Positions 28,425 through 37,047 of a stretch of 64,000 nucleotides of DNA are shown piece after piece. The stretch is from Rarobacter incanus. Lineage in GTDB: Bacteria > Actinomycetota > Actinomycetes > Actinomycetales > Cellulomonadaceae. Below the pieces are notes generated by a model. The model did not search any database and had not been told where the DNA came from. It saw only the letters and a program-made list of their open reading frames with translations. Both the position numbers and the translations under genes were made by a program. The stretch is from the NCBI RefSeq assembly GCF_006715765.1, contig NZ_VFNV01000001.1:930001-994000 (forward strand). The letters run 5' to 3'. Position 1 is the stretch's first letter. Each line of letters starts with the position of its first letter.

Positions 28425-28488
28425 GTTTTCGACTCCAAAGCAGGTGTAAAGCGGGGTCGAGGGGAGGCCGCGTCGCCTATCCGGACGC

Positions 28489-28536
28489 AAAAAAGGGCCG
28501 TCACCCTCGTTGAATGTGAGCGGTGCGGCCGACGGC
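28489..28536 (-). terminator. attenuator-like terminator in the whiB7 leader
   Basis: On the minus strand GCCGTC (28531-28536) pairs with GACGGC (28497-28502). Inside, ACC-CTC can pair with GAG-GGT, which adds six pairs. The stem is followed directly by TTTTTT (28489-28494). It lies 14 bases after the stop of the upstream frame and about 65 bases before the whiB7 start, so it would stop transcription before whiB7 unless disrupted. Confidence 0.7.
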
Positions 28537-28550
28537 AGTCCGGTAGCGAA

Positions 28551-28685
28551 CTACCCGATCGTGGCGCCGACGTCGCACCCGCGCGAAGGCCGCGGGCGAA
28601 CCGCGGCGAAGGCGGGGGCAGCACCGCCGCATGCACCACGGAACGCAGCCGACCGGCCGGTCGCGAACTGCTTTATTGAAATCAT
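28551..28685 (-). CDS. whiB7 leader upstream open reading frame, 44 codons
   Basis: The ATG at 28685 has AAGGAGGT eight bases upstream, the strongest ribosome site in this region. The peptide begins MISIKQFATGRSAAFRGACG and ends before a TAG at 28551-28553. A small hairpin with a UUCG loop (GGTAG/CTACC, 28542-28555) covers the stop codon. In mycobacteria a short translated leader couples ribosome stalling to whiB7 read-through; the arrangement here is the same. The peptide itself need not have a function. Confidence 0.7.
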   Translation of the reverse strand: MISIKQFATGRSAAFRGACGGAAPAFAAVRPRPSRGCDVGATIG

Positions 28686-28746
28686 CGTGGTGCACCTCCT
28701 TCGCTTATCTGGGCGCCTTGCGGGCGACGCGGACTCGAACTGTCCC

Positions 28747-28784
28747 AGCCTACGGCGCAGCGCGCCGCGGCGCCACTTTATTTT
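28747..28784 (-). promoter_or_regulatory. whiB7: candidate whiB7 promoter with AT-rich WhiB7 box
   Basis: On the minus strand TAGGCT (28747-28752) fits a -10 box. Eighteen bases upstream the -35 place reads GTGGCG, a poor match to TTGACA, and directly beyond it is AAAATAAA in otherwise GC-rich DNA. Known WhiB7-dependent promoters have such an AT stretch next to the -35, read by the AT-hook. This fits autoregulation. Inference. Confidence 0.5.
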
Positions 28785-28844
28785 CCCGAGTTCCTAATAC
28801 CGCGCGATTCGCGTGGCGCTGGCGGGCTGTGCGGGGCCGACCGA

Positions 28845-28986
28845 GCACCGCGCGGTCGCTGCCCTGACTGCACGCGGTAGACCGGACGGTCAAAAACGGC
28901 CAATCGCGCACCTGCCCCGCTAGCGTTCCCGCGCTCGTCGGTGGAACGGACGGTCAAAAACGGCCAATCGCGCACCGCGCGGTCGC
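28845..28986. repeat. two 28-bp direct repeats between uvrD2 and whiB7, 64 bp apart
   Basis: ggacggtcaaaaacggccaa followed by tcgcgcac occurs at 28884-28911 and 28948-28975 without change. A second, shorter repeat, gcaccgcgcggtcgc, is at 28845-28859 and 28972-28986. The region from 28686 to 28996 has no gene apart from these repeats and the presumed whiB7 promoter. Confidence 0.85.
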
Positions 28987-28996
28987 GCCTTTCGGG

Positions 28997-31030
28997 TCAG
29001 GCGCGCAGGTGGTCGACGACAATAGCAACAATCGATTCACCGAATTGCTCGAGCTTTGTCGGCCCGATCCCGCGTATGCGCGCAAGCTCCGCCATCGTCG
29101 TGGGGCGCGCCTGCGCGATCTCCACGAGGGAGATGTTTCCCAGGATGACGAATGCGGGCTTGCTCATTTCTTTGGCAAGATCCGCCCGCCACTGCCGCAG
29201 TCGCTCGAAGAGTTGCGGGTCGACGTCCTCGCCGGTTGCGAGCGCGCTCGTGCGCGCACGGCGCTCCTTTGCGAGCGGCGAGACGTCCGGGGCGGGCCAG
29301 ATGCCGTCCAGAAACCGCGAGCTTTTCCGCGTGCCGCGCCCTCCAGCCCGGCGCGACTTTGCGTACGAGAGTTCCAGGTTGCGCTTTGCCCGCGTGATAC
29401 CGACGTAGAGCAGGCGTCGCTCCTCGGCAATCGCCTCGTCGGTTTCCGCCAACGAGATGGGGATCAGGCCCTCGCTGACCCCGATCAAGAACACCGATTC
29501 CCACTCAAGACCCTTGGCCGCGTGGAGCGACGCGAGCGTGACGCCGTCGACGGTCGGTGCGTGCTGGTTGGCCGCGCGCTCTTGCAGTTCCTGGACGTAT
29601 GCGCCCATGTCCGCGCCGCGGGTTTCTGCCAGGGCATCCGCCAGTTCGACCAGCGCTTGCATGGCATCCCATCGCTCCCGCGCCGCTCCCTGCGCCGTCG
29701 GTGCCTGCGCGGACCATCCCACATCGCCAAGGATGTCGCGGACCACCTCCGGCATTGAACGGTCCGGGGCATGGTGCACGTTCGCGCGCAGGAGCATGGT
29801 CGCGTCGCGCACGTCCTTACGCTGAAAGAAGCGCTCACCGCCCCGAATCACGACGCCGACCCCGGCCTCCTGGAAAGCCTGCTCGAGGGCCTCCGCCTGC
29901 GCGTTAGTGCGGTACAGAACCGCGATATCGGCGGGTCGTTCGCCCGCACTGATCAGCGCGCGGGCGCGGGCGGCGACCCCCGCCGCCTCGGCCTCATCGT
30001 GGTCGTACGTAGTGAACGACACCGCGGGCCCGCGCCCTACCTGGGAAATCAGTTTCAAAGGCTTGACGCGCGCCGGGTCCAGTTTGCGGCCGCGCTCCAG
30101 GACCGAGTTAGCGAGCCCAACAATCGCGGTGGTCGAACGGTAGTCACGAACCAGCGAAACGACCGTGGCGCCCGGGTACTCGCGTTTGAATTCCATCAGG
30201 TAACTGGGCGTGGCCCCCGCAAACGAGTAGATCGTCTGGCTCGGATCGCCCACCACGCACAACTCTTGTCTGTTACCGAGCCACTGCCTGAGCAAAGTGT
30301 GTTGGATCGGGGACACATCCTGGAATTCATCGACGACGAAGTGCTTGTATTGGGATCGAATCGTCTTGGCTACGTCGGGGTGGTCGGCGATCATTTGCGC
30401 GGTCAGGGCCAGGACATCCTCGAAGTCCATGACGGCGCGTTCGGTCTTCAGTTCTTCGTATCGCGAGTAGAGGCGAGCCACGGTCTGCTCGGAAAACCCT
30501 GCCGGCATCTCGCGGGATTGCCTCTCGACGACGGCCGCGAAATCATCCGGGCGCACCAGCGTGACCTTCGCCCACTCGATCTGCGATGCCAGGTCGCGCA
30601 CCGCTATCCTGTCAACGCTCATTGCGAGCGACCGGGCGGCCGCGGCCACCAGTTGCGCCTTGTGCTCGACGACCTGCCAGGGGCGCCCGCCGATCACTTT
30701 GGGCCAAAAGTGCCCCAATTGCCGCATCGCGGCCGAGTGAAAGGTGCGCGCCTGCACCCCGGGAACGCCCAGATCGCGCAGGCGCGAGCGCATTTCGCTG
30801 GCGGCCCGCGCGGTGAAGGTGACCGCCAGCACGCTGGTCGGTGCGTAGCGTCCGGTTCGCACCCCGTACGCGATGCGATGGGTGATCGCGCGGGTCTTGC
30901 CCGTGCCCGCCCCCGCCAGCACGCACACCGGACCGGTGACCGCCAAAGCGACCTCGCGCTGTTCGGGGTCGAGTGCGTCTATGAGTTGGTCCGCCCCGGG
31001 GACCTTCGCGACCTTCTCATCTGGCGACAT
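28997..31030 (-). CDS. uvrD2: UvrD2-type ATP-dependent DNA helicase with HRDC domain
   Basis: A superfamily 1A 3'-to-5' helicase. Motif I is CVLAGAGTGKTRAITHRIAY near residue 50, motif II is FVVDEFQDVSPIQ, motif III GDPSQTIYSFAGA, motif V ASLHAAKGLEWESVFLIG, and motif VI RLLYVGITRAKRNLELSYA. Residues about 605-675 form an HRDC domain (LFERLRQWRADLAKE, FVILGNISLVEIA, ARIRGIGPTKLEQFGESIV). The tetracysteine linker described for mycobacterial UvrD2 is not present here. The ATG at 31030 is used; a TTG directly before it is possible, and ggagg lies 13 bases upstream. It diverges from the mycoredoxin gene, as in Mycobacterium. Likely acts in DNA repair. Confidence 0.93.
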   Translation of the reverse strand: MSPDEKVAKVPGADQLIDALDPEQREVALAVTGPVCVLAGAGTGKTRAITHRIAYGVRTGRYAPTSVLAVTFTARAASEMRSRLRDLGVPGVQARTFHSAAMRQLGHFWPKVIGGRPWQVVEHKAQLVAAAARSLAMSVDRIAVRDLASQIEWAKVTLVRPDDFAAVVERQSREMPAGFSEQTVARLYSRYEELKTERAVMDFEDVLALTAQMIADHPDVAKTIRSQYKHFVVDEFQDVSPIQHTLLRQWLGNRQELCVVGDPSQTIYSFAGATPSYLMEFKREYPGATVVSLVRDYRSTTAIVGLANSVLERGRKLDPARVKPLKLISQVGRGPAVSFTTYDHDEAEAAGVAARARALISAGERPADIAVLYRTNAQAEALEQAFQEAGVGVVIRGGERFFQRKDVRDATMLLRANVHHAPDRSMPEVVRDILGDVGWSAQAPTAQGAARERWDAMQALVELADALAETRGADMGAYVQELQERAANQHAPTVDGVTLASLHAAKGLEWESVFLIGVSEGLIPISLAETDEAIAEERRLLYVGITRAKRNLELSYAKSRRAGGRGTRKSSRFLDGIWPAPDVSPLAKERRARTSALATGEDVDPQLFERLRQWRADLAKEMSKPAFVILGNISLVEIAQARPTTMAELARIRGIGPTKLEQFGESIVAIVVDHLRA

Positions 31031-31152
31031 CAACCGAGCGCATCCTCCCTATCGTCCTAACTGCGAAACTACACTGTCTAACAACCATGTCAGCGCCGTG
31101 TGACATCCCCGCGCCGCCCCGACCCGCACATTCGACCCGAAGGACCACGCTC

Positions 31153-31425
31153 GTGACCGATTTTCCACAGCTTCCCGCCGCCGGCGAGGTGGTCATGCTC
31201 TCGACTCCCTGGTGCGGCTACTGCAAACGTCTCAAGACACAACTCGCTTCGGCCCGCATCCCCTTTAGCGACATCGATATCGAGCAACACAGCCACCTGA
31301 TCCCCTTCGTGGAGCGCGCCAATGGCGGGAACCGAACGGTCCCAACCGTCGTCTTCCCAGACGGTTCAACGCTGACGAATCCGACGCTCAATCAGGTCCA
31401 GGACAGGCTCCGTGTGAACTCCTAA
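31153..31425 (+). CDS. mycoredoxin (glutaredoxin-like, CGYC)
   Basis: Mycoredoxins reduce mycothiol-mixed disulfides. The 90-residue protein has the thioredoxin fold and active site STPWCGYCKRLKTQL, with the cis-Pro segment TVPTVVFPDGSTL. CGYC and the LxxL helix after it match mycoredoxin-1. The GTG at 31153 has aagga nine bases upstream; an in-frame ATG at 31087 would add a Pro-rich tail not seen in the family. It lies between uvrD2 and nudC, as Rv3198A does in Mycobacterium. Its TAA stop interlocks with the nudC stop. Confidence 0.92.
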   Translation: MTDFPQLPAAGEVVMLSTPWCGYCKRLKTQLASARIPFSDIDIEQHSHLIPFVERANGGNRTVPTVVFPDGSTLTNPTLNQVQDRLRVNS

Positions 31426-32486
31426 TCGCCCGCGGCGCGCCACTGGTTGATCAGGACGCGGGCAATGGACGAGGCCGCCGGAAGTTCCACCGCCCCGGTC
31501 TCGAGCGCTGCCTCCAGTTCCTCCCTGCTGAACCAGCGCGCGTCCGTTATCTCCTCTCCGTCGACTCGGATGCCCCCGCGTATATGCTCCGCGGTGAACG
31601 CGAGCATCAGCGAGGATGGAAACGGCCACGGCTGACTCGCCGCGTATCGCACGGTCCCGACGGCGATTCCCGTCTCTTCAAACACCTCGCGGATGACGGC
31701 CTGCTCCGCGCTTTCGCCGGGCTCGACGAATCCCGCCAGGAGGGAATACCTGGCGGGCGGCCACGCGCTTGCGTGCGCCAGCAGAATTCGATCGCTGCTA
31801 TCGGTGACGGTCACAATCATCGCCGGATCGGTCCGCGGGTAAGCGAGCCGCTCGCAGCGGGCACAAATCCGTATCCATCCCCATTCGGCGATGCGCGTGC
31901 TGGCCCCGCACCCAACGCAGTACCCCTCCCGCGAGTGCCAGTTCGCCAGCGCCACCGCCGTTACCCCAAGCGCCGTGTCGGTAGCGTCGAGCCCGTCTCC
32001 AATCGCCCGCAGATTCGCAAAGAGATCGGCGTCGATCCCCGCCAACTGGGCCGTCGTCTCGCGCGAAATGTCGGAACGGACCACCGCTGCGGCACCGACC
32101 AGCGCCGCCGCGAGGAGCGGGTCTCGTCCCGAAATGTCGATGGCAAACACGGCCGCGTTCTCGCCCCGCATGGGTGCTTGGGCGGGCGCGCGCGTCGCCG
32201 GATCCCAGGCATCCCCGGTGGCCCCCAGGAACCACGCGAGATCGGGGCCCACCTCGCCCAATGCAGCGACCACCGCCTGCGGGGTCACCATCGCCAGAGC
32301 GGGATGGATCGGGTCGCGATTCCAGGCGATTTCGCCGTCGCGAACAAGCACGACGCGGGTCGTAGGTAGCCCTGCCAAATCGCGCCACAGATCGCGATTC
32401 TGCCGCCATGCAGCGGCCCGTCCAACCCCCTGCCCCGCAAGCGGGAACGGTCGTTGCGCGGGCGTGGGATCGGCTGATTCCATCAT
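31422..32486 (-). CDS. nudC: NAD+ diphosphatase NudC
   Basis: NudC cleaves NADH to NMNH and AMP and can remove NAD caps from RNA. The 354-residue protein has a zinc ribbon with four cysteines (YCVGCGAS, ICARCERLAYPRTDPA) near residue 195, then the Nudix box GFVEPGESAEQAVIREVFEETGI. The block SQPWPFPSSLMLAFTA right after it is the NudC-specific SQPWPFPxS motif. ATG 32486 is preceded by gagggga, six bases away. It is convergent with the mycoredoxin gene, and the two stop codons share CTAA. It diverges from the phosphotransferase-like gene with 74 bases between them. Confidence 0.94.
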   Translation of the reverse strand: MMESADPTPAQRPFPLAGQGVGRAAAWRQNRDLWRDLAGLPTTRVVLVRDGEIAWNRDPIHPALAMVTPQAVVAALGEVGPDLAWFLGATGDAWDPATRAPAQAPMRGENAAVFAIDISGRDPLLAAALVGAAAVVRSDISRETTAQLAGIDADLFANLRAIGDGLDATDTALGVTAVALANWHSREGYCVGCGASTRIAEWGWIRICARCERLAYPRTDPAMIVTVTDSSDRILLAHASAWPPARYSLLAGFVEPGESAEQAVIREVFEETGIAVGTVRYAASQPWPFPSSLMLAFTAEHIRGGIRVDGEEITDARWFSREELEAALETGAVELPAASSIARVLINQWRAAGD

Positions 32487-32560
32487 GTTCTTCCCCTCAG
32501 CATCGGGCTGGTCGCGTGGCGCTGCACGCGTTCGCATGCCCGACAACGTAGCGTTGAATC

Positions 32561-33736
32561 GTGCATCGTTCACCCTATGCCCTGGCCGCTCTCGCAACGC
32601 AGGCCATCCCCGGTCTTGACGCGCGGCAGGTGGCGCCGATCGATGAAGGCGTCGAGGGTTTTGACTGCGCGCTGGTCATCGACGCCGAGGCACGGCACTG
32701 GGTTGTGCGCGCCCCGTTGAGCCCGCAGGCGGGCGCTGGCCTGGAGGCGGAAATCGCCTTCCTTTCCGCGCTGGTTCCCTACATTGATCGCGGCGATTTG
32801 CCGTTCATCGTTCCGCGAGTTGCCGGAACCGCCGCACTGCGCGAGGGCGGGCGCGCCCTGGTCCATTCCGAGCTTCCCGGCTACGCGATTGCGATGGAGA
32901 AGTTGGCTCCCGGCCCCGGCCTGGCGGCCGCGCTGGGCCGCGCTCTCGGCGCCATCCATGAACTGCCCGTAGCGATCTTGGAGGAGACCGGCCACCCCGC
33001 ATACACCGCGGAACAATACCGCGAGCGCCGTCTCGCGGAGGTCGATGAGGCTGCCAAGACCGGACTCGTGCCGGTTTCCTTGCTTTCGCGCTGGGAGCGG
33101 CAGCTGGAGGATGTTGGCCTCTGGCGCTTCATACCGACGGTCACCCACGGGGCGTTGGCCGCCGACGCGATCCTGGTGCAGGCGGGCAACGTCGCGGCCG
33201 TGCGCGATTGGTCGGAGGTCAAGATTGCCGATCCCGCCGACGATCTGGCCTGGGTGCTGGCGGCGGCGCCTCACGATTGCATCGATTCGATCATGGAGGC
33301 CTACCAACTTCGGCGCACCGAACTGCCCGATCCGAACATTGTGGCGCGCGCCTCCCTGGCAAGCGAGTTGGCGCTCCTGCGGTGGCTATTGCACGGAACT
33401 CGCAACAATTTGCCGGATGTTGTGGCGGATGCGGTGGAGATGCTCGCCGATTTGGACGTTGCCACCGCGGCACAAGAGGGGGAACTGGTGCGGTTCCCGC
33501 GCTACGGCGGCACGGGTGAAACTTCCTACCAGGACGAGGTGGCCACGTCCGCACTCGGAACAGTCCCCGCCAGTTCCGGCGAAGAATCCGCGCAGGCGGC
33601 TTCCGCTTCCCCGCGCCAGGGCGGGTCGGCTGGTGCTGATCCCGGTCCCAGCGAGCTCGATTCCCTACCCGTTTCCGGGGTCACCGAACCCATCGACTAC
33701 GTCGATGAATCCACTGCCGATCGCGTCGATCAGTAA
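32561..33736 (+). CDS. phosphotransferase-fold protein with degenerate catalytic loop
   Basis: The fold is that of aminoglycoside/macrolide phosphotransferases (APH): an N-lobe strand pair (FDCALVIDAEARHWVVRAP, with the VVRAP lysine position replaced by Arg), a FLSAL helix, an ALGRALGAIHELP helix, a catalytic-loop equivalent, and RDWSEVKIADPADDLAWV. In active enzymes the loop reads HGDxxxxN; here it is THGALAADAILV, so both catalytic Asp and Asn are missing, while the later Asp of RDWS is kept. The last 70 residues are low complexity and acidic. The GTG at 32561 lies six bases after TAGCGT and has no ribosome site, so it is probably leaderless. It ends inside the stop region of adnB. Likely a pseudokinase; function unknown. 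Confidence 0.8.
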   Translation: MHRSPYALAALATQAIPGLDARQVAPIDEGVEGFDCALVIDAEARHWVVRAPLSPQAGAGLEAEIAFLSALVPYIDRGDLPFIVPRVAGTAALREGGRALVHSELPGYAIAMEKLAPGPGLAAALGRALGAIHELPVAILEETGHPAYTAEQYRERRLAEVDEAAKTGLVPVSLLSRWERQLEDVGLWRFIPTVTHGALAADAILVQAGNVAAVRDWSEVKIADPADDLAWVLAAAPHDCIDSIMEAYQLRRTELPDPNIVARASLASELALLRWLLHGTRNNLPDVVADAVEMLADLDVATAAQEGELVRFPRYGGTGETSYQDEVATSALGTVPASSGEESAQAASASPRQGGSAGADPGPSELDSLPVSGVTEPIDYVDESTADRVDQ

Positions 33737-36700
33737 CGAGCGCTCCGCGCCAGTATTTCGGCGATTTCCCTTTCGTCCGGCAGGTCGGCCACCCGCTTGG
33801 TTTCGCCGGTTAGCAGGTAGACGAATGCGGCACCTACTTGGTCCAGCGGCTTCCCGCTGGCCCGCGACCAAGCGATACGGTAGATGGCCAGTTGCAGCGA
33901 CCGGGACCGGAGTTCTTCCGCGGTCAGCGAGGGCTTGCCGGTCTTCCAATCGATGACGATGTCGCCGTCCGGCCGGTCGGGGTCGCGGAAGATGGCGTCT
34001 ATGCGCGTGCGAATCGATATGCCACCGACCGTCGTCTCCACCGGGTATTCGAGTGCCACGGGAGTCAGATCGGCCCACCGGGAGGCCAGGAAGTTCGCGG
34101 TGAGATGCAGCATTTCATTATCGTCGCCGACCCCCTGGTAAAGATCGGTCTCATCGATGTCGAGCATGACGGGAACGGCATAGTGCTGCTCGATCCACTG
34201 GTGAACCCTGGTGCCCGTCGTCGCGCGCGCACTGGGCCGGGCGGGCACGGGCCGCAGCCAGTTGAGCCTCGCTGCCTGCGGATCCTTAGCGAAGGAAACC
34301 AGGGCGGAGGCGCTCATGTGATCGGGCATGCCCGCGGTCTCAACGTGCGGGCTCGCGGACGCGGCCGATTCCGCCAGGAGCACCGTTGCCAGCCACTGCG
34401 CGACGCGGGGATCTCGGTCGAGGTCGGCCGGGTCGCGGGCCCCCAAGCCGTCCACGAGCCCCGCCGCGCCCGCGCCCGGCTGCGGCGCAGCGCTATCTTC
34501 GCACTTGGCGGCGGATTTCGCGGACGCACCATCTTGCGGCGACGAGCCGGTAGCGGCCTCGCCGCCCGGGAACCCACTCATTTCCTCGGTAACGGCCCGC
34601 GCTAGCCGCAACGTGCCCGCCGCGTCTTGCTCGTTGGTGCCGATTCGCGGCCACCATCCGATCTCTACCCCGTCATCGAGCGGATTGGTGGCTGGGGAAT
34701 CCCCCAATGGAGCCGATCCCGCCAGTTGATCCGCCAAGCCCAGGTCGACTATCTCTTCGAGGAACGGTGAGGGCGGCGCGGGACTCTTGCGGCCCTGCCG
34801 CCAACCCGCCCCCGAGACGAGCAGGGACGAGCGAGCGCGGGTCAGCGCGACGTAGGCGAGTCGACGCTCCTCGTACTCCGCGGTTACTCCCGCCGCCAAG
34901 CGAAACTCCGCGATGTTCTGCGCCATCTCGACCGCGTCATCAGCGACCAGGTTGAAGGCGGGCAGATCTTTGGCGTCTCCGCGCAGCGGATAGGGAAGAT
35001 TGCCCTCCCCCACGAGCCAGCCGGCCGAGGTCGGTTCCTTTTCCCGGTAATCCACGGACGGAAAGCTGCCGATCGCTAGACCCGCGACGGCGACGCTATC
35101 CCACTCCAGGCCCTTTGCGCCATGCACCGTGATCAGTTGCACCGCCCCCGGATCGGGGTCAGCAACGGGACGGTCTAGTCCGCGTTCCTCTGCCTGCGCA
35201 ACCGCCAACCAGGACAAGAAACTGCCGACCGTAGCGTCGGGGGTCGACGCCGCGAACCCGGAAGCCACCTGACTCAGGGCATCGAGGTGGACTCGCGCGG
35301 GTCCACCGCCACGATTGATCACGACCTGCAGGTCCACGCCGAGAATTTCCTCAGCGCGGTGCAGTATCTCCGGCAGCCCGTGGCCCAGGTACGTGCGCAG
35401 TTCTTGGACCATCCGCCCCAGCTCGGTGAGCCGCAACCTGCCGGTCTGCGACATGCGAACGCGCGACGGGAGCTGCGCCTGCCGCACCAGCCAGTCCAGG
35501 GCCTCGATCAAGGTGTGCCGCTCCCCGCCGCGGATCTCGGCGGCGGCATCGAGGCACCGGGCCGCGTCCCGTAACCCGCCCACGTCAGCGGGACCGATGT
35601 TGAACCGCGGTCCGAGCAGCAACCTCGCCACCGCGTCCCCGCGCGATGGATCGTGCGCGACCGTGAGCAGGGCAATGACGTCAGCGACCTCCGGCACGTC
35701 GAGCAGACCACCCAGCCCGACGATTTCAATGGGTATGCCGGCCGCTTCGAGGCTCTGCGCGATGGGAACAAAATCGCGTCTTGCGCGGCACAGAACCGCC
35801 GCACTGGTTGTCCCGCCGGGAAGCCAGTGGTCCTTGATCCACGTTGCGATGGCGTCGGCCTCGGCCAGGCTCGTTTGCGACCAGTTCCAGTCGACGGAGC
35901 CGGGCAAGGCACCCGCGCGCGGCGCTAGCCGCGGCACCGAAACGGTTGTCAGAGAATCGCGCAGGGGGCGCGCAACCGCATTCGCCGCTTCCAGAATCGC
36001 GGAGTCGTTGCGCCACGATGTCGACAGCGTCAATGCCGTCGCTCGCTGCCCGTTCGCGGACGCGAATTGGTCGCGAAACCGCGCCAGCGACGATGCGCTG
36101 GCGCCACGCCACCCGTAGATGGACTGGTGCGGGTCCCCCACCGCCATCACGCTGTGCCCGTTTCCAAACAGCGAAGTGAGCATCGTCACCTGGGCGTACG
36201 ACGTGTCCTGGTATTCGTCCAGCAGAACCGCCTTGAACCTCGACCTCTCGATGGCTGCAACGTCGGGGCAGGTGGCTGCTATCCGGGCGGCAAGAGCGAT
36301 TTGGTCGCCAAACGACAGCGCGCCCGCGTTGTTTTTCTCCGCGCGCAGCGCCATCGCGATATCGATGAGGGCCGCGCGCAGGCGCAGCGATTCGCGCAGC
36401 GAGGCCACGTCCTTGGCGAGGACTCGCCGCCGCGGCCCAAGCGGAAGCGCATCGATTGCCTCGACCGCATCCTCCAGCCACCGCTGGGCCTGGCGCGGGT
36501 CGCACAGGTGCTCGGTCAGGGACGATTCCAGCTTCATCACCGCGGCGACCACGCTCGATACCGCCTTTGTGGTTTGCAGGTCGTGCGGCCAGGTTTCGAC
36601 AAGACGCGACGTGATTTGCCAGATGCCGGCGTCGGTCAGCAAGGTGGCGTCGGGTTCGATCCCGATGCGCAACCCGTGTTCGCTCACCAACGATCCGGCG

Positions 36701-37047
36701 TACGCGTTGTACGTGGAGACCGTGGGACGATCCGCGAGCGATGCCATCGCAGCGGTACCCGTCGTGCGAGCTCGCAGCGCGGCCAACCTGCGATCGATTC
36801 GGTGCGCCAGCTCGCTCGCGGCCTTCTTGGTGAAGGTGAGCCCCAGGATTTCATCGGCCGCCACCTTCCGGTTCGCGATCAGCCAGACAACCCGCGCCGC
36901 CATCGTTTCGGTCTTCCCCGAGCCGGCTCCCGCCACCACGATTACGGGATCTAACGGCGCCTCGATAACTTCAATCTGTTCCCCGGTTGGCTGCGGCAGC
37001 CCCAGGATCGTGGCGATGCGGCTCGCGGACAAGGTCTTCTCATTCAT
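33730..37047 (-). CDS. adnB: AdnB subunit, UvrD-like helicase with RecB-type nuclease
   Basis: AdnA and AdnB form the actinobacterial motor-nuclease that resects double-strand breaks. The 1105-residue protein has helicase motif I VVAGAGSGKTETMAARV near residue 40, LGLTFTKKAASEL (Ia), LLDEYQDTSYAQV (II), VGDPHQSIYGWRGA (III), and VHGAKGLEWDSVAV (V). The C-terminal 200 residues are the nuclease domain with DAIF..DIVIDWKTGKPSL (Asp and Lys of the active site) and QLAIYRIAW. No Fe-S cysteines are seen in this subunit. Its ATG overlaps the adnA stop by eight bases; at the other end the stop codon interlocks with the convergent phosphotransferase gene. Order as Rv3202c-Rv3201c. Confidence 0.93.
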   Translation of the reverse strand: MNEKTLSASRIATILGLPQPTGEQIEVIEAPLDPVIVVAGAGSGKTETMAARVVWLIANRKVAADEILGLTFTKKAASELAHRIDRRLAALRARTTGTAAMASLADRPTVSTYNAYAGSLVSEHGLRIGIEPDATLLTDAGIWQITSRLVETWPHDLQTTKAVSSVVAAVMKLESSLTEHLCDPRQAQRWLEDAVEAIDALPLGPRRRVLAKDVASLRESLRLRAALIDIAMALRAEKNNAGALSFGDQIALAARIAATCPDVAAIERSRFKAVLLDEYQDTSYAQVTMLTSLFGNGHSVMAVGDPHQSIYGWRGASASSLARFRDQFASANGQRATALTLSTSWRNDSAILEAANAVARPLRDSLTTVSVPRLAPRAGALPGSVDWNWSQTSLAEADAIATWIKDHWLPGGTTSAAVLCRARRDFVPIAQSLEAAGIPIEIVGLGGLLDVPEVADVIALLTVAHDPSRGDAVARLLLGPRFNIGPADVGGLRDAARCLDAAAEIRGGERHTLIEALDWLVRQAQLPSRVRMSQTGRLRLTELGRMVQELRTYLGHGLPEILHRAEEILGVDLQVVINRGGGPARVHLDALSQVASGFAASTPDATVGSFLSWLAVAQAEERGLDRPVADPDPGAVQLITVHGAKGLEWDSVAVAGLAIGSFPSVDYREKEPTSAGWLVGEGNLPYPLRGDAKDLPAFNLVADDAVEMAQNIAEFRLAAGVTAEYEERRLAYVALTRARSSLLVSGAGWRQGRKSPAPPSPFLEEIVDLGLADQLAGSAPLGDSPATNPLDDGVEIGWWPRIGTNEQDAAGTLRLARAVTEEMSGFPGGEAATGSSPQDGASAKSAAKCEDSAAPQPGAGAAGLVDGLGARDPADLDRDPRVAQWLATVLLAESAASASPHVETAGMPDHMSASALVSFAKDPQAARLNWLRPVPARPSARATTGTRVHQWIEQHYAVPVMLDIDETDLYQGVGDDNEMLHLTANFLASRWADLTPVALEYPVETTVGGISIRTRIDAIFRDPDRPDGDIVIDWKTGKPSLTAEELRSRSLQLAIYRIAWSRASGKPLDQVGAAFVYLLTGETKRVADLPDEREIAEILARSARY

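Noticed and set aside
28501-28695. Alternative whiB7 leader frame starting at a GTG at 28695
   Set aside because: That GTG lies inside the Shine-Dalgarno sequence of the ATG at 28685, which is the better start.
29771-31060. Plus-strand open frame of 429 codons opposite uvrD2
   Set aside because: All helicase motifs are on the minus strand.
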